DNA of 44,988 bases from an uncultured Lachnospiraceae bacterium (lineage in GTDB: Bacteria > Bacillota > Clostridia > Lachnospirales > Lachnospiraceae). Numbering within the stretch: the first letter of the stretch is position 1; each line of letters begins with the position of its first letter. The position numbers and the translations under genes were made by a program. The notes under the pieces are model-generated. The model ran no database searches. It had not been told where the DNA came from and saw only the letters and a list, made by a program, of their open reading frames with translations. Positions 1 to 8,708 of the stretch are shown here, piece by piece. The stretch is from the NCBI GenBank assembly GCA_944381475.1, contig CALWLH010000082.1, positions 1-44,988 on the forward strand, given 5' to 3'.

Positions 1-492
1 AAAAATAATAATATTTTATATAATTTTAACGTTAATTATGAAAAAAAAACTCATAAAAATATTGGAATAGATTATAACCCAGAAGGAATCTTCAAGTTCA
101 CATATAGAATTAGAAAGAAGAAAAATAAAGATGAAAAGCTATACAAGGTATGTAATAAATATTCGGAATGGAGAGAACATGTAAGAAGTGTTTTACCTAT
201 AGCGATAATAAATTATGATGACTTTACACGTTGGCTGTTTGATAAAAAAAGAAAAGCTGAAAATAAGTTGGAAATAGCAAAGATTGCTTTGATACCTATT
301 TATATTGCTCTTCTGTCTGTTGAAGGAAATTTATATGAATTTAATTTTTTAAATATAAACTCTATGGAAATATGTTCTATAGTTGTTTTGTCGTTTTCTG
401 TTGTGATATTATCTTCTATGAAAGAGGATGTTGAATTTTGGGATGATATTATCAAAATTGCAGAGGAAAAAATGATTGAAAGTGTCCAGTAG
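1..492 (+). CDS. Hypothetical membrane protein, 5' end outside window
   Basis: Frame 1 is open from the first base to the TGA-free end at a TAG stop, giving 163 codons, so the gene begins upstream of the window. An internal TTG at 268 is not needed as a start. The N-terminal part is charged and lysine-rich. The C-terminal half holds two hydrophobic stretches, one around IALIPIYIALLSV and one around CSIVVLSFSVVILSS, followed by an acidic tail. This suggests two membrane helices with cytoplasmic ends. I do not recognise the family. Base composition is far more AT-rich than the genes after 4 kb, which fits recent acquisition. Confidence 0.6.
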   Translation, partial: KNNNILYNFNVNYEKKTHKNIGIDYNPEGIFKFTYRIRKKKNKDEKLYKVCNKYSEWREHVRSVLPIAIINYDDFTRWLFDKKRKAENKLEIAKIALIPIYIALLSVEGNLYEFNFLNINSMEICSIVVLSFSVVILSSMKEDVEFWDDIIKIAEEKMIESVQ

Positions 493-568
493 TATGTCGA
501 TATTATTAAAAGTGTAAAGGAAATATATCTTAGAAATGCAATCAAGATACAGAAAATAGATTTTACTG

Positions 569-603
569 AATATTCTTGTGCGATTTCATCGCACAAGAAT
601 ATT
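569..603. terminator. Perfect 15-bp hairpin after the first gene
   Basis: Arms 569-583 and 589-603 are perfectly complementary around a 5-base loop (TTTCA). It lies 77 bases after the stop of the partial membrane protein and before the promoter of the next gene. The top strand has no long T run after it, so a Rho-independent terminator is likely but not certain. A regulatory or repeat palindrome is the alternative. Confidence 0.5.
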
Positions 604-703
604 TACCAATTCACCACTACATCATGCAAAAAGAGAAAAAAATCAGAATAAGGATTATAAAACAATTTTAAGAAAAAGATTTTTTGAAAACCCAGTATAA
701 AAC

Positions 704-732
704 TTGACTTGGCGATGGGATACTTATACAAT
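704..732 (+). promoter_or_regulatory. Sigma-A type promoter for the AAA15 ATPase gene
   Basis: TTGACT at 704-709 and TACAAT at 727-732 are separated by 17 bases. Transcription would start near 739, so the ATG at 709 cannot be the translation start. This supports the start at 763. Confidence 0.7.
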
Positions 733-762
733 GAAAACATAAACAAGAAGGAGAGAGTAAAG

Positions 763-2000
763 ATGCTTTGTCAGTTTTCATTTGCGAATTATAAGTCTTA
801 TAAGTCAGAGACGCCATTTGATTTTCAGGCAACATCAATCCCTGAGTTTTCAGATTCGTTGTTAATAAGTGACAAGGGCAGTGCGCTTTTGCCAGTTGGT
901 GTAATTTATGGACCGAATGGCGGCGGCAAGTCAAATCTTTTGCTTGCGCTTTCCTGTCTGATTTCAACTGTGGTGAAGCCAATTCATGACCTCGAGAAGA
1001 GCAGGCAGCAGGTGATTATTCAGCATAAAGTTAGCGGTAAGCCTTTTTTGCTTGATGAGGAATCCAGAACTCTGCCGACAGAATTTAAAATTTATTTTCG
1101 GCAGGGAAAGAATGAGTATCGCTACTATCTGGCTCTTCATGATGATGAGATTGTTTCAGAGTCTTTGTATTGGAGAGCAATTGGAGGTAAAAAACAGGTA
1201 CTGTTTTTGAAAGGGAGTGGTCAGAGATTGTTCTTGGAGCAAAGATCAATAAGATAAGTATCAATCGATCCGTAAATCCTAAAATGCCTTATCTTGCTTT
1301 CCTTGCAATCGATTATGACATACCAGTCATTGCGGCGGTTCAAAACTGGTTCGAGTCTTGTATTATTTGCAGTTACGCAAATCCCGTGGTTGATCGTCAG
1401 GTCATGATTTCACAGGATGAAAAGGTACAGAAGCGGATTATTCAAGCCCTTAACGATATGGATATTGATATGACGGGATACCGTTTTGATGAAGAAGAGA
1501 AGCAGCTGTACACCCAGCGGACAGTGGATGGAAAGCTCTACGAGCTGCGTTTTGATGATGAGTCAGATGGAACAAAGAAGCTGATTGCAGCACTTCCAGT
1601 GATTCTTTTGGCACTGCAGGAGGGACGGCTAGTGATCATAGATGAGCTGGATGCAAAGCTCCATCCAAAGCTACTGCGATATGTGATCGCTTTGTTCAAA
1701 AATAAGAAACTTAATACAAAGGGAGCACAGCTTTTATTTACGTCTCATGATATGACGAAAATGAAGAATACCGTATTTCGCAGAGATGAAATCTGGTTTG
1801 CCGCTGAAAATGAAAATCATGAAAGTGAGCTTTACTCCCTTTATGAAATCCGCCGAGAGGATAACGAACGTGTAAATAGCACAGCCGCATACGATAAGCA
1901 GTATTTAGAAGGACGGTATGGCGCAGATCCCTATCTTTCCAATATGTTGACGGGGGCGATTGGGCATGAGATTGCAGCCGGCTCAAAGGAAAAAAACTGA
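763..2000 (+). pseudogene. AAA15-family ATPase (COG1106-like), frameshifted
   Basis: This is one gene of about 412 codons broken by a frameshift near 1204-1208. The first part (763-1257) starts at an ATG after AAGGAGAG. It reads MLCQFSFANYKSYK and holds a Walker A motif, GPNGGGKS. The rest continues in another frame from about 1209 as ERE...VLGAKINKISINRSVNPKMPYLAFL and ends at 2000. It holds the Walker B motif LVIIDELDAKLHP and the switch LLFTSHD. The break sits in a T5 tract where one T has been lost or two gained. Relatives are SMC/ABC-like ATPases often found in defence loci or with RloB-type partners. Here the neighbour is an AAA-like nuclease protein. A sequencing error is possible. If the break is real, the protein loses its Walker B half. 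Confidence 0.8.
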
Positions 2001-2017
2001 AAGGATGTGAAATTTGT

Positions 2018-3688
2018 ATGGGTGTTTATTTGAATAGTTCAAGTGTATATGGACTTTTTCAAGAAGATTATTCTCTCACATATTATATTGATAAGACTGA
2101 AATACTTTCAGAATTAGTTCCTCTGATTGAATTAAAGAAGAACATCATAGAGAAAAGCGGTGAGAATAAGGGTAAGGGACCAAAGTATGTCGCCATTACC
2201 AGACCACGCCGATTTGGAAAAACCGTGATGGCCAACATGATTGCCTCCTTTTTTGGAAAGGGTGTGGATAGTCATGAGGAGTTTGACCGGCTCAAGGTTG
2301 CAGGACAGCCATGGTACAGGAAACATTTAAATCAGCATAATGTAATTTACATTTCATTTAACAAGATGCCGGATGAAATTGCAAATTATAGTAGTTATAT
2401 AAGCAGGATTAAAAACTTGCTGATGGATGATTTGAGAATGGCTTATCCAGATGTGAAAATTAGAGAAACAGATGCTGTGTGGGATGTCCTTACAAAAGTT
2501 TATGAATATTGCAGCGGCGAAAAGTTCATCTTTGTTCTGGATGAGTGGGATTATATTTATCATCAGGATTTTGCGACAGACGCAGATAAAGAAAGCTTCA
2601 CCAAATTCCTCAGTAATCTTTTGAAAGACAATGCATATGTTGAGATGGCCTACATGACGGGTATTTTGCCCATAGCCAAATACTCCAGTGGCTCTGAATT
2701 AAATATGTTTTGTGAGTATACTATGGTGACGGAAGAAAAATACAGTGCGTTTTTTGGATTTACAGACAGGGAAGTGGATGCGCTGTATGAGCGTTATCTG
2801 CAGGAAGTGGGGACGGATAGGAAAGTCACACGTGAAGGCCTTCGCATATGGTATGATGGATACCACACAAAATCTGGTGAGCGTGTTTATAATCCCAGGT
2901 CTGTTGTGCTGGCTTTACAAAACAATAATCTGGGAAATTACTGGACCAGCTCCGGCCCATATGATGAGCTGTTTTATTATATTGGAGCAGATGTTGACAG
3001 CGTAAAGAATGGTGTTGGCCTTCTGCTTGCAGATATCCCGGTACCGGCTAATGTGCGGGAATATGCAGCCACTTCCATGGAGCTAAAGACAAAGGATGAG
3101 ATTTTCTCGGCCATGGTGGTTTATGGATTTTTAAATTACGAAAACGGATGTGTTTCCATCCCTAACAAAGAACTCATGGATAAATTTGCGCAGATGGCAG
3201 AAAAAGAAGCTTCTCTTGGTACAGTGTATAACCTCACAAGGGAATCCGGACGAATGCTGGCGGCCACAAAGGCAGGGGATACAAAGACCATGGCGGATAT
3301 CCTGCAGTTTGTACACAACACCGAAAGCCCCACACTTTTATATAATAATGAGGCTGAGCTTGCCTCCATTGTTAAGCTGGTGTATCTTAAAGCACGTGAT
3401 TTTTACCGCATTGAGCGTGAGGATAAGGCGGGTACCGGATATGTGGATTTTATCTTTTATCCGGTTAAGAAGGATGATGATGCAATAATCATCGAGCTGA
3501 AGGTAAATCATACCCCAGAGGAGGCTATAAGACAGATTAAAGAGAAGCAGTATGCGCTGAAGTTTTCAGGGAAGCTGGGCGAGAAGCCGGAGTACACCGG
3601 GCGCATCCTTGCCGTGGGAATCGCTTACCATAAGGGCAGGACGAAAAAACATGAGTGCAGGGTAGAGGTGCTTAGGGATAGGGTATAG
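2018..3688 (+). CDS. AAA-ATPase-like protein with C-terminal PD-(D/E)XK nuclease domain
   Basis: The product has 556 residues. The N-terminal two thirds match the AAA-ATPase_like family (PF09820 type). It opens with a VYG...YYIDKT segment, has a P-loop RPRRFGKT near residues 62-70, and a Walker B stretch FIFVLDEWD. The C-terminus is a PD-(D/E)XK fold (PDDEXK_9/DUF1703 type) with D477 in GYVDF and E493-x-K495 in IIELKV, followed by an EEAIRQI helix. The gene follows the broken AAA15 ATPase by 17 bases and is probably co-transcribed with it. Such proteins are abundant in gut Firmicutes and Bacteroidetes and their cellular role is not established. A defence or mobile-element function is an inference from the nuclease fold and the setting. 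Confidence 0.85.
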   Translation: MGVYLNSSSVYGLFQEDYSLTYYIDKTEILSELVPLIELKKNIIEKSGENKGKGPKYVAITRPRRFGKTVMANMIASFFGKGVDSHEEFDRLKVAGQPWYRKHLNQHNVIYISFNKMPDEIANYSSYISRIKNLLMDDLRMAYPDVKIRETDAVWDVLTKVYEYCSGEKFIFVLDEWDYIYHQDFATDADKESFTKFLSNLLKDNAYVEMAYMTGILPIAKYSSGSELNMFCEYTMVTEEKYSAFFGFTDREVDALYERYLQEVGTDRKVTREGLRIWYDGYHTKSGERVYNPRSVVLALQNNNLGNYWTSSGPYDELFYYIGADVDSVKNGVGLLLADIPVPANVREYAATSMELKTKDEIFSAMVVYGFLNYENGCVSIPNKELMDKFAQMAEKEASLGTVYNLTRESGRMLAATKAGDTKTMADILQFVHNTESPTLLYNNEAELASIVKLVYLKARDFYRIEREDKAGTGYVDFIFYPVKKDDDAIIIELKVNHTPEEAIRQIKEKQYALKFSGKLGEKPEYTGRILAVGIAYHKGRTKKHECRVEVLRDRV

Positions 3689-3826
3689 GCCTTTGCCGAT
3701 ATTCGTAAGGAATACGGCGTATGAGCTATAAGGTAAGACTGACAACAAAAGCCTTGTAATTTCATATGGGCACATACCGGAACAGAGATTTGGGGGGATA
3801 ATGGGTTTAAGGAAAGAGGTGCGTTT

Positions 3827-4465
3827 ATGAAAATCGTTGATCTGCACGGCATGACAAATATGGAACTTGTCAGTGGAGCAGAAGAATGGTACTGGGCAAC
3901 AGACTATATCCACGGAGACCTTTATGAGGCGGAGGAGTTATTTCGAAAAGGTCACCCGGTACAGAGCAATCAATTGTATCTTATCCATTATCCAGATGGA
4001 GCTGTCTATGAACCCGTACCTCCTGCGGCCGGGCAATATCTTGGTTGTCCAGCGTATGATAATGGAGCTGTGGCGTTGTTAGCGGTAAAATTTGCGGAGG
4101 GCATAATCCGTATTCTGCGCTTTACTCCTGAACAGGGGAAAATACAGGAAGTGGTTCGGCTGCCCTTGTCCGCGGTGGAAAACTGTTATAATCTGATGCT
4201 TCACACCGCGCCTCTGTCGCTGACCCGACAGCCCAATGACAACACCTTTGAACTTGTCTGGCCGGAGCAGGTGCGTTTCGCTATCGAAGACAGAGAAACA
4301 CTGAATTTCCGCGATGGTGACAAGCTCTATTTTAATATCTGGCATGAAGAGCCGGACTATCGGGAAGAGACCATAGTGCGTTCTTTGACAGATGGTACGA
4401 TTCTAGAGCGATTCCCCGGCGTTGTCCGCATTATGCCAAATGGTGAAGCGTGGATTATAAAATAG
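3827..4465 (+). CDS. Conserved hypothetical protein
   Basis: This 212-residue protein starts at an ATG after GGAAAGAGG. It has no signal peptide and no membrane segment. The sequence is rich in beta-type stretches: an N-terminal AEEWYWATDYIHGDLYEAEEL part, a central LLAVKFAEGIIRILRF part, and a C-terminal TIVRSLTDGTILERFPG hairpin resembling repeated propeller-like strands. I recognise no catalytic motif. It stands between the AAA/nuclease gene and the ABC exporter, 138 bases after the former, and has no clear operon partner. Confidence 0.65.
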   Translation: MKIVDLHGMTNMELVSGAEEWYWATDYIHGDLYEAEELFRKGHPVQSNQLYLIHYPDGAVYEPVPPAAGQYLGCPAYDNGAVALLAVKFAEGIIRILRFTPEQGKIQEVVRLPLSAVENCYNLMLHTAPLSLTRQPNDNTFELVWPEQVRFAIEDRETLNFRDGDKLYFNIWHEEPDYREETIVRSLTDGTILERFPGVVRIMPNGEAWIIK

Positions 4466-4581
4466 CATCGGCAAAAGCCATTATAGTCCGCGTCAGATGG
4501 GATAAGCGTAAGGTAACCGCTTTTGTCATAGCGGGGCTTTTGGCATATGGGCTGACCAACGCATGCCCGCATAAATTGTAG

Positions 4582-4610
4582 TTGAATAATAGTGTTGGAT
4601 TTGGTAGAAT
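4582..4610 (+). promoter_or_regulatory. Promoter of the PglK-like ABC exporter
   Basis: TTGAAT at 4582-4587 and TAGAAT at 4605-4610 are 17 bases apart. The -10 box runs into a perfect palindrome at 4608-4623. The mRNA would start near 4617 and leave a leader of about 125 bases before the chosen ATG at 4742. Confidence 0.55.
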
Positions 4611-4623
4611 GGGTATACCCATT
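4608..4623. promoter_or_regulatory. Perfect 16-bp palindrome over the -10/start region (operator candidate)
   Basis: AATGGGTATACCCATT is a perfect palindrome overlapping the end of the -10 box and the likely transcription start. This is a classical position for a repressor operator. I do not know the cognate regulator and none is encoded next to it. Confidence 0.45.
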
Positions 4624-4741
4624 TCGGCAAATCAAAGAGGGCAGACCTTTGATAGGGACATTTATGAATAAGCCCGGGTCAGTATGCCATGCTGCTGTTG
4701 TCTCAGAAAGGGTACAAAAAAAGAAAGACGGAAAAGAAAAA

Positions 4742-6475
4742 ATGCTTAGTGTAGTAAAAAAATTTTCCCTTCTGTTTGACAAAACCCAGAAGAAAAAAAT
4801 TGTCGGTTTATTTATTCTGATGCTGATCGGTGCGGTATTTGAAACCATCGGTGTTTCCCTCATGCTGCCGCTGGTCACAGCCATCATGAATCCAGCCATC
4901 ATCGAGACCAATGCGGCGGTTGCCTGGGTATGTAATGTCTTTGACCTGCACTCCTACAGAACCTTTGTGGTTCTCTGCATTATAGCATTGATTCTTGTCT
5001 ATGTGATTAAGGACTCCTTTCTCATTTTCCAGTATAATATGCAGTATCGTTTTGCGTTCAATAACCGCTTTCTGACCCAGAGAAGACTTCTCCACGCATA
5101 TTTGACAAAAAACTATGAGTTCTTTCTCCATGCCCAGTCAGGGGAAATTTTGCAGATTGTTCAGAGTAATGTGACCGTGACATATAATTTATTCATGACC
5201 CTCATGTTCCTTGCCACGGAGAGTATCATATCCCTTGCCCTGATTATCACGGTGTTTGTCGTCAGCCCCATCATGACGGTTTTCATCGCCCTGTCCATGT
5301 GCATCGCCATGTTCTTTATTGTTAAGGTGGTTAAGCCCATCCTGAAGCGGGAGGGCGTTTCCCTTCAAAAGAACAGCGCTGCCAGCAACACCTGGCTCAT
5401 GCAGGCCATTCAGGGAATCAAGGAGGTGAAGGTCACCCACACGGAGGATTACTTCGAGAGGAATTACGAGGAAGCGGGAAACAAGGTGATCCGTTCCCAG
5501 AGAAGCGAGTCCGTCATCAACAATGTCCCCAGGCTCATTATCGAGATGACCTGCGTCTGTTCTGTTCTTCTGGTCATTGCCATTATGATCATGCTTGGAA
5601 CGGATATCAACCAGATTATTCCCGCCTTGGGGGTGTTTGCCATGGCCGCGGTGAAGCTGATGCCCAGCGCCAACCGGATCGTGAATGCCATGAATGCCGT
5701 CAGCTATCAGGCGCCGGCGCTGGATCTGCTCCTTAAGAATCTGAGCGACGCGGGGGAAGAGGACGGAGACGGCGCCTGGAATACCGGCGCCGGCCAGGCT
5801 ATCGGGCTGCAAAGCGTAACGATGGATCGCATTTCCTACCACTATCCTGCCAGCGACGAGTGGATCTTTTTGCAGGCTCAGCTGACTGTCAATGAGGGAG
5901 AGTCCATCGGTATCGTGGGGGCGTCGGGGGCGGGAAAGACCACGCTGGTGGACATCCTCCTAGGGCTTTTAAAGCCCACTGAGGGACAGGTTCTGGTGAA
6001 CGGCCAGGATATCAGGCAGGTGTACGGGGACTGGCTGGCCACCATCGGCTATATTCCCCAGACCATCTTCATGCTGGACGGGGACGTCCGGTCAAATGTG
6101 GCCTTTGGCCAGAAGCCGGAGGAGATCGATGATGCCCGGGTATGGCAGGCTCTCAGGGCGGCCCAGCTGGAGGACTTTGTAAAGGGCATGGAAAAGGGAC
6201 TGGATACGGCCATCGGGGAGCGGGGAATCCGCCTGTCCGGGGGACAGCGCCAGAGGATCGGCATTGCCAGAGCCCTGTACAGGGAGCCCAAGCTCCTGAT
6301 TTTTGACGAGGCCACATCGGCGCTGGACAACGACACGGAGGCAGCCATCATGGAGGCCATCAACACCCTGAAGGGGGAGAAGACCATGATCATCATCGCC
6401 CATCGTCTGACCACTATCGAGGGATGTGACCATATCTACCGGGTGAAGGACGGAAAAATATGGAGGGAACGGTAA
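4742..6475 (+). CDS. ABC exporter, fused permease and ATPase (PglK/MsbA-like)
   Basis: The protein has 577 residues from the ATG at 4742. The reading frame is open further upstream, but residues before this point are not exporter-like and the leader covers them. The membrane domain (about 1-330) starts with KKFSLLFDKTQKKKIVGLF and has a FETIGVSLMLPLV helix much like PglK/WlaB flippases. The ATPase domain (about 350-575) has Walker A GASGAGKTT, Q-loop YIPQ, signature LSGGQRQR, Walker B LLIFDEATSALD and H-loop IIAHR, all intact. It probably works as a homodimer exporting a lipid-linked sugar, lipid or peptide. There is no glycosyltransferase or peptide maturation gene nearby, so the substrate cannot be read from the sequence. 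Confidence 0.88.
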   Translation: MLSVVKKFSLLFDKTQKKKIVGLFILMLIGAVFETIGVSLMLPLVTAIMNPAIIETNAAVAWVCNVFDLHSYRTFVVLCIIALILVYVIKDSFLIFQYNMQYRFAFNNRFLTQRRLLHAYLTKNYEFFLHAQSGEILQIVQSNVTVTYNLFMTLMFLATESIISLALIITVFVVSPIMTVFIALSMCIAMFFIVKVVKPILKREGVSLQKNSAASNTWLMQAIQGIKEVKVTHTEDYFERNYEEAGNKVIRSQRSESVINNVPRLIIEMTCVCSVLLVIAIMIMLGTDINQIIPALGVFAMAAVKLMPSANRIVNAMNAVSYQAPALDLLLKNLSDAGEEDGDGAWNTGAGQAIGLQSVTMDRISYHYPASDEWIFLQAQLTVNEGESIGIVGASGAGKTTLVDILLGLLKPTEGQVLVNGQDIRQVYGDWLATIGYIPQTIFMLDGDVRSNVAFGQKPEEIDDARVWQALRAAQLEDFVKGMEKGLDTAIGERGIRLSGGQRQRIGIARALYREPKLLIFDEATSALDNDTEAAIMEAINTLKGEKTMIIIAHRLTTIEGCDHIYRVKDGKIWRER

Positions 6476-6579
6476 ACAGGCTTTTATTGATGCGGAAAAA
6501 TACGGAACATGCGGCCGAAAATTCGTTCTTGAATTTACAGGGACTTTACGCCGAATTTACACCTTTTTTAAAATACCTC

Positions 6580-6609
6580 TTGACGAAAACGCAGATATCA
6601 TGCTATATT
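6580..6609 (+). promoter_or_regulatory. Promoter of the riboswitch-pit operon
   Basis: TTGACG at 6580-6585 and TATATT at 6604-6609 are 18 bases apart. Transcription would begin near 6616, directly before the aptamer at 6618. Confidence 0.7.
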
Positions 6610-6617
6610 TTTTTCGG

Positions 6618-6755
6618 TATTAGGGAGTAGTTTGCACTTGGTTGGCCGGGTGTTGTACTGTTCGACATCACGCCGCAGACTGACTGCGGCCGGATTGTAC
6701 ACTGCGAAGAAACGAGACTTATATTGCTTTCTTGTGCATATAAGTCTTATTTTTT
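6618..6755 (+). ncRNA. yybP-ykoY (Mn2+) riboswitch with intrinsic terminator
   Basis: The parts of the RF00080 aptamer can be assigned by eye. P1 is 6618-6623 with 6718-6723 (one U-U mismatch). The L1 box is GGGAGUAG. P2 is CACUUGG/CCGGGUG around a UUGG loop. P3 is GUAC...GUAC. L3 has UCGACAUCACG facing CCGGA. P4 is CCGCAG/CUGCGG. The 3' side holds the conserved CGAGAC. The terminator follows with arms 6715-6724 and 6738-6747 (10 perfect pairs) and a U-rich tail to 6755. Its 5' arm contains the 3' strand of P1, so the two folds exclude each other. The known logic of the family is that Mn2+ stabilises the aptamer and turns expression on. The controlled genes are pit and its DUF47 partner. Confidence 0.88.
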
Positions 6756-6827
6756 GTTACACAGGAATTATAGCCCCGATATACGTGATACAGATAAAAA
6801 GAATAAATACGAGGAGAAATCACGCAA

Positions 6828-7886
6828 ATGGATTACGACATTTCCTTTTCATTTTTTATACAGCAGCTGGGAGAGCAGCCCATGCTTCTCATCTCCGTGC
6901 TGTTGACTTTGGGTGTGATTTTTGTTAATGGATGGACAGATGCGCCAAACGCCATAGCGACCTGTGTATCGACGCGCTGTATAGACGTGAATAAGGCGAT
7001 ACTCATGGCGGCTGTATGTAATTTCGCAGGTGTAATCGTCATGACCATGGCCAATGCAAAGGTGGCCATGACCATTAAAAATATGGTGAATTTTGGAGGA
7101 AATAACCAGGACGCCCTGATTGCTCTTTGCGCTGCCATGGCCGCCATCGTGCTGTGGGCGGTTGGAGCCTGGTATTTTGGTATTCCCACCAGCGAGAGCC
7201 ATGCGTTGATTGCAGGTTTGACAGGCGCGGCTATTGCGCTTCAGGGAGATCTCTCCGGCGTCAACGGTTCCGAGTGGATGAAGGTGGTATATGGTCTGGT
7301 GATTTCTACCGTGATCGGTTTCTTTATGGGCTTTCTGGTCTGTAAGCTCATCTCCATGATCTTTTCCGGTATTGACAGAAAAAAAGCAAATACATTTTTC
7401 ACAGGCGGTCAGGTAGCGGGCGGCGCAGCCATGGCGTTTGTTCATGGCGCGCAGGATGGTCAGAAGTTCCTGGGAGTTTTGCTGCTGGGCTTTTTCCTTG
7501 TGAACGGTATTGATGATACCAGCAGCGCAAGCATTCCTATATGGATGATGATTCTGTGTTCCGTTGTTATGGGCGTGGGCACATCCGTAGGAGGAAAGAA
7601 GATTATAAAGTCTGTGGGCATGGATATGGTGAAGCTTGAAAAGTATCAGGGCTTTTCGGCGGATATTGCAGCCTCCATATGTATTTTTTTGTCAACGATT
7701 CTGGGTATTCCTGTCAGCACAACCCATGTAAAGACCACATCCATTATGGGCGTGGGCGCGGTAAAGCGCATGTCTGCCATTAACTATAAGGTGGTACAGG
7801 AGATGGTTCTTGCCTGGGTTCTGACCTTTCCTGGCTGCGGCTTCATCGGTTTTATTATGGCAAAATTGTTCCTGATTTTGTTCTGA
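6828..7886 (+). CDS. pit: PiT-family inorganic phosphate transporter
   Basis: The product is a 352-residue polytopic membrane protein starting after GAGGAGAAAT. It has the two inverted signature repeats of the PiT family: NGWTDAPNAIATCVSTR near the N-terminus and GIPVSTTHVKTTSIMGVG in the second half. A central HGAQDGQK segment is also present. Family members move phosphate with H+ or Na+, often as a neutral metal-phosphate complex, across the cytoplasmic membrane. The length matches the short bacterial type. The DUF47 gene follows by 33 bases and the upstream leader is a Mn2+ riboswitch, so expression should depend on manganese. The direction of transport and the true ion in this organism cannot be told from sequence. 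Confidence 0.92.
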   Translation: MDYDISFSFFIQQLGEQPMLLISVLLTLGVIFVNGWTDAPNAIATCVSTRCIDVNKAILMAAVCNFAGVIVMTMANAKVAMTIKNMVNFGGNNQDALIALCAAMAAIVLWAVGAWYFGIPTSESHALIAGLTGAAIALQGDLSGVNGSEWMKVVYGLVISTVIGFFMGFLVCKLISMIFSGIDRKKANTFFTGGQVAGGAAMAFVHGAQDGQKFLGVLLLGFFLVNGIDDTSSASIPIWMMILCSVVMGVGTSVGGKKIIKSVGMDMVKLEKYQGFSADIAASICIFLSTILGIPVSTTHVKTTSIMGVGAVKRMSAINYKVVQEMVLAWVLTFPGCGFIGFIMAKLFLILF

Positions 7887-7919
7887 TTTATAAATGCTTA
7901 TATATGAAGGAGAAAGCAG

Positions 7920-8540
7920 ATGAAAAAGAAGAAGGATGATTTTTATTTTAAAAACCTGAATGCCTGTGTGGAATATTCCCACCAGGCGGCTGAATTTTTG
8001 AAGGAGACGATCTCAAACTATGATGTTGCCACCATCAAGGAAAAGCTTGAGACCATGCATGAGCTGGAGCAGCAGGCGGATATGAAAAGGCACAAGATGT
8101 CCAACGCCTTAAGTCAGGCATTCATCACCCCCATTGAGCGAGAGGATCTCATTGACCTGAGCAACTATCTGGATGATATCACTGATGCGGTGGAGGAGGT
8201 GCTCATGCAGATTTATATGCGCGGCATCACAGCCATCAGGCCGGATGTGCTGCCCATGCTGGAGCTTCTGACCAAGTGCATCAATGCTTTGGGGGAGGTG
8301 CTGGGCGAGCTGAAGAATTTCAAGCATTCCAAGGTGATTGAGAAGTATATCATTGCCGTTAATGACCTGGAGGAGCAGGGCGACGCGCTGTACATGGAAA
8401 ACATGCACAGGCTTTATCAGGAGGATGATGTGAGAACCATCCTTGTATGGGAGAATATCTACGAGGGATTGGAAAAATGCATGGACACCTGCGAGCATGC
8501 TTCGGAGATTGTTTCCATCGTTATTATGAAAAATTCATAA
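7920..8540 (+). CDS. DUF47 (PhoU-like) Pit accessory protein
   Basis: This 206-residue, all-helical, acidic and soluble protein belongs to the DUF47/TIGR00153 family, which resembles PhoU. Metal-binding-type clusters are visible, such as ELEQQADMKRHKM, REDLIDLSNYLDDITDAVEE and DLEEQGDALYMENMH. It starts 33 bases after pit with an AAGGAG ribosome site, and the two form one operon under the manganese riboswitch. In other bacteria pit-DUF47 pairs act together in low-affinity phosphate uptake, with DUF47 regulating the channel. The acidic D/E-rich motifs would suit divalent metal binding, which is an inference. Confidence 0.88.
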   Translation: MKKKKDDFYFKNLNACVEYSHQAAEFLKETISNYDVATIKEKLETMHELEQQADMKRHKMSNALSQAFITPIEREDLIDLSNYLDDITDAVEEVLMQIYMRGITAIRPDVLPMLELLTKCINALGEVLGELKNFKHSKVIEKYIIAVNDLEEQGDALYMENMHRLYQEDDVRTILVWENIYEGLEKCMDTCEHASEIVSIVIMKNS

Positions 8541-8546
8541 CTAATA

Positions 8547-8599
8547 GCTTTGTGTCTTCACCTGGTTGGTGGACAGCAGCAAAGCCGGAGGGCTTTTTT
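8547..8599 (+). terminator. Terminator of the pit operon with an overlapping competing hairpin
   Basis: AAAGCC (8581-8586) pairs with GGCTTT (8591-8596) around GGAG and is followed by more T residues. A larger hairpin, 8547-8585, uses the same CAAAGC bases with an upstream GCTTTG and an inner CACC/GGTG stem. The two cannot form together. Simple termination is the likely role. Attenuation is possible. Confidence 0.6.
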
Positions 8600-8646
8600 G
8601 GGAGGGGCCATCTGCAGCTGGTAATGGCAAAGTAAAGCAAGTGTAG

Positions 8647-8672
8647 TGGCAGAACCCCAGGGTGTTCTGTCA
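8647..8672. other. Inverted repeat ahead of the DUF3737 gene
   Basis: TGGCAGAAC at 8647-8655 pairs with GTTCTGTCA at 8664-8672 (one G-U pair). It is followed by a T-rich stretch and sits 36 bases before the start codon. It may be a weak terminator or an operator. Confidence 0.35.
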
Positions 8673-8708
8673 CATTTTAATTTGTGGATGGATATGGAGG
8701 ACAAATCA

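Noticed and set aside
1201-1215. Programmed frameshift in the AAA15 ATPase
   Set aside because: A T5 tract without a slippery heptamer or downstream hairpin is weak support, and the family is not known to use frameshifting. A mutation or sequencing error is more likely.
5189-5842. Antisense open frames inside the ABC exporters and permeases (also near 13643-14359, 14515-15285 and 30732-31373)
   Set aside because: All lie opposite well-supported transporter genes, have no ribosome sites and show the His/Gly/Gln-rich composition of reversed coding DNA.
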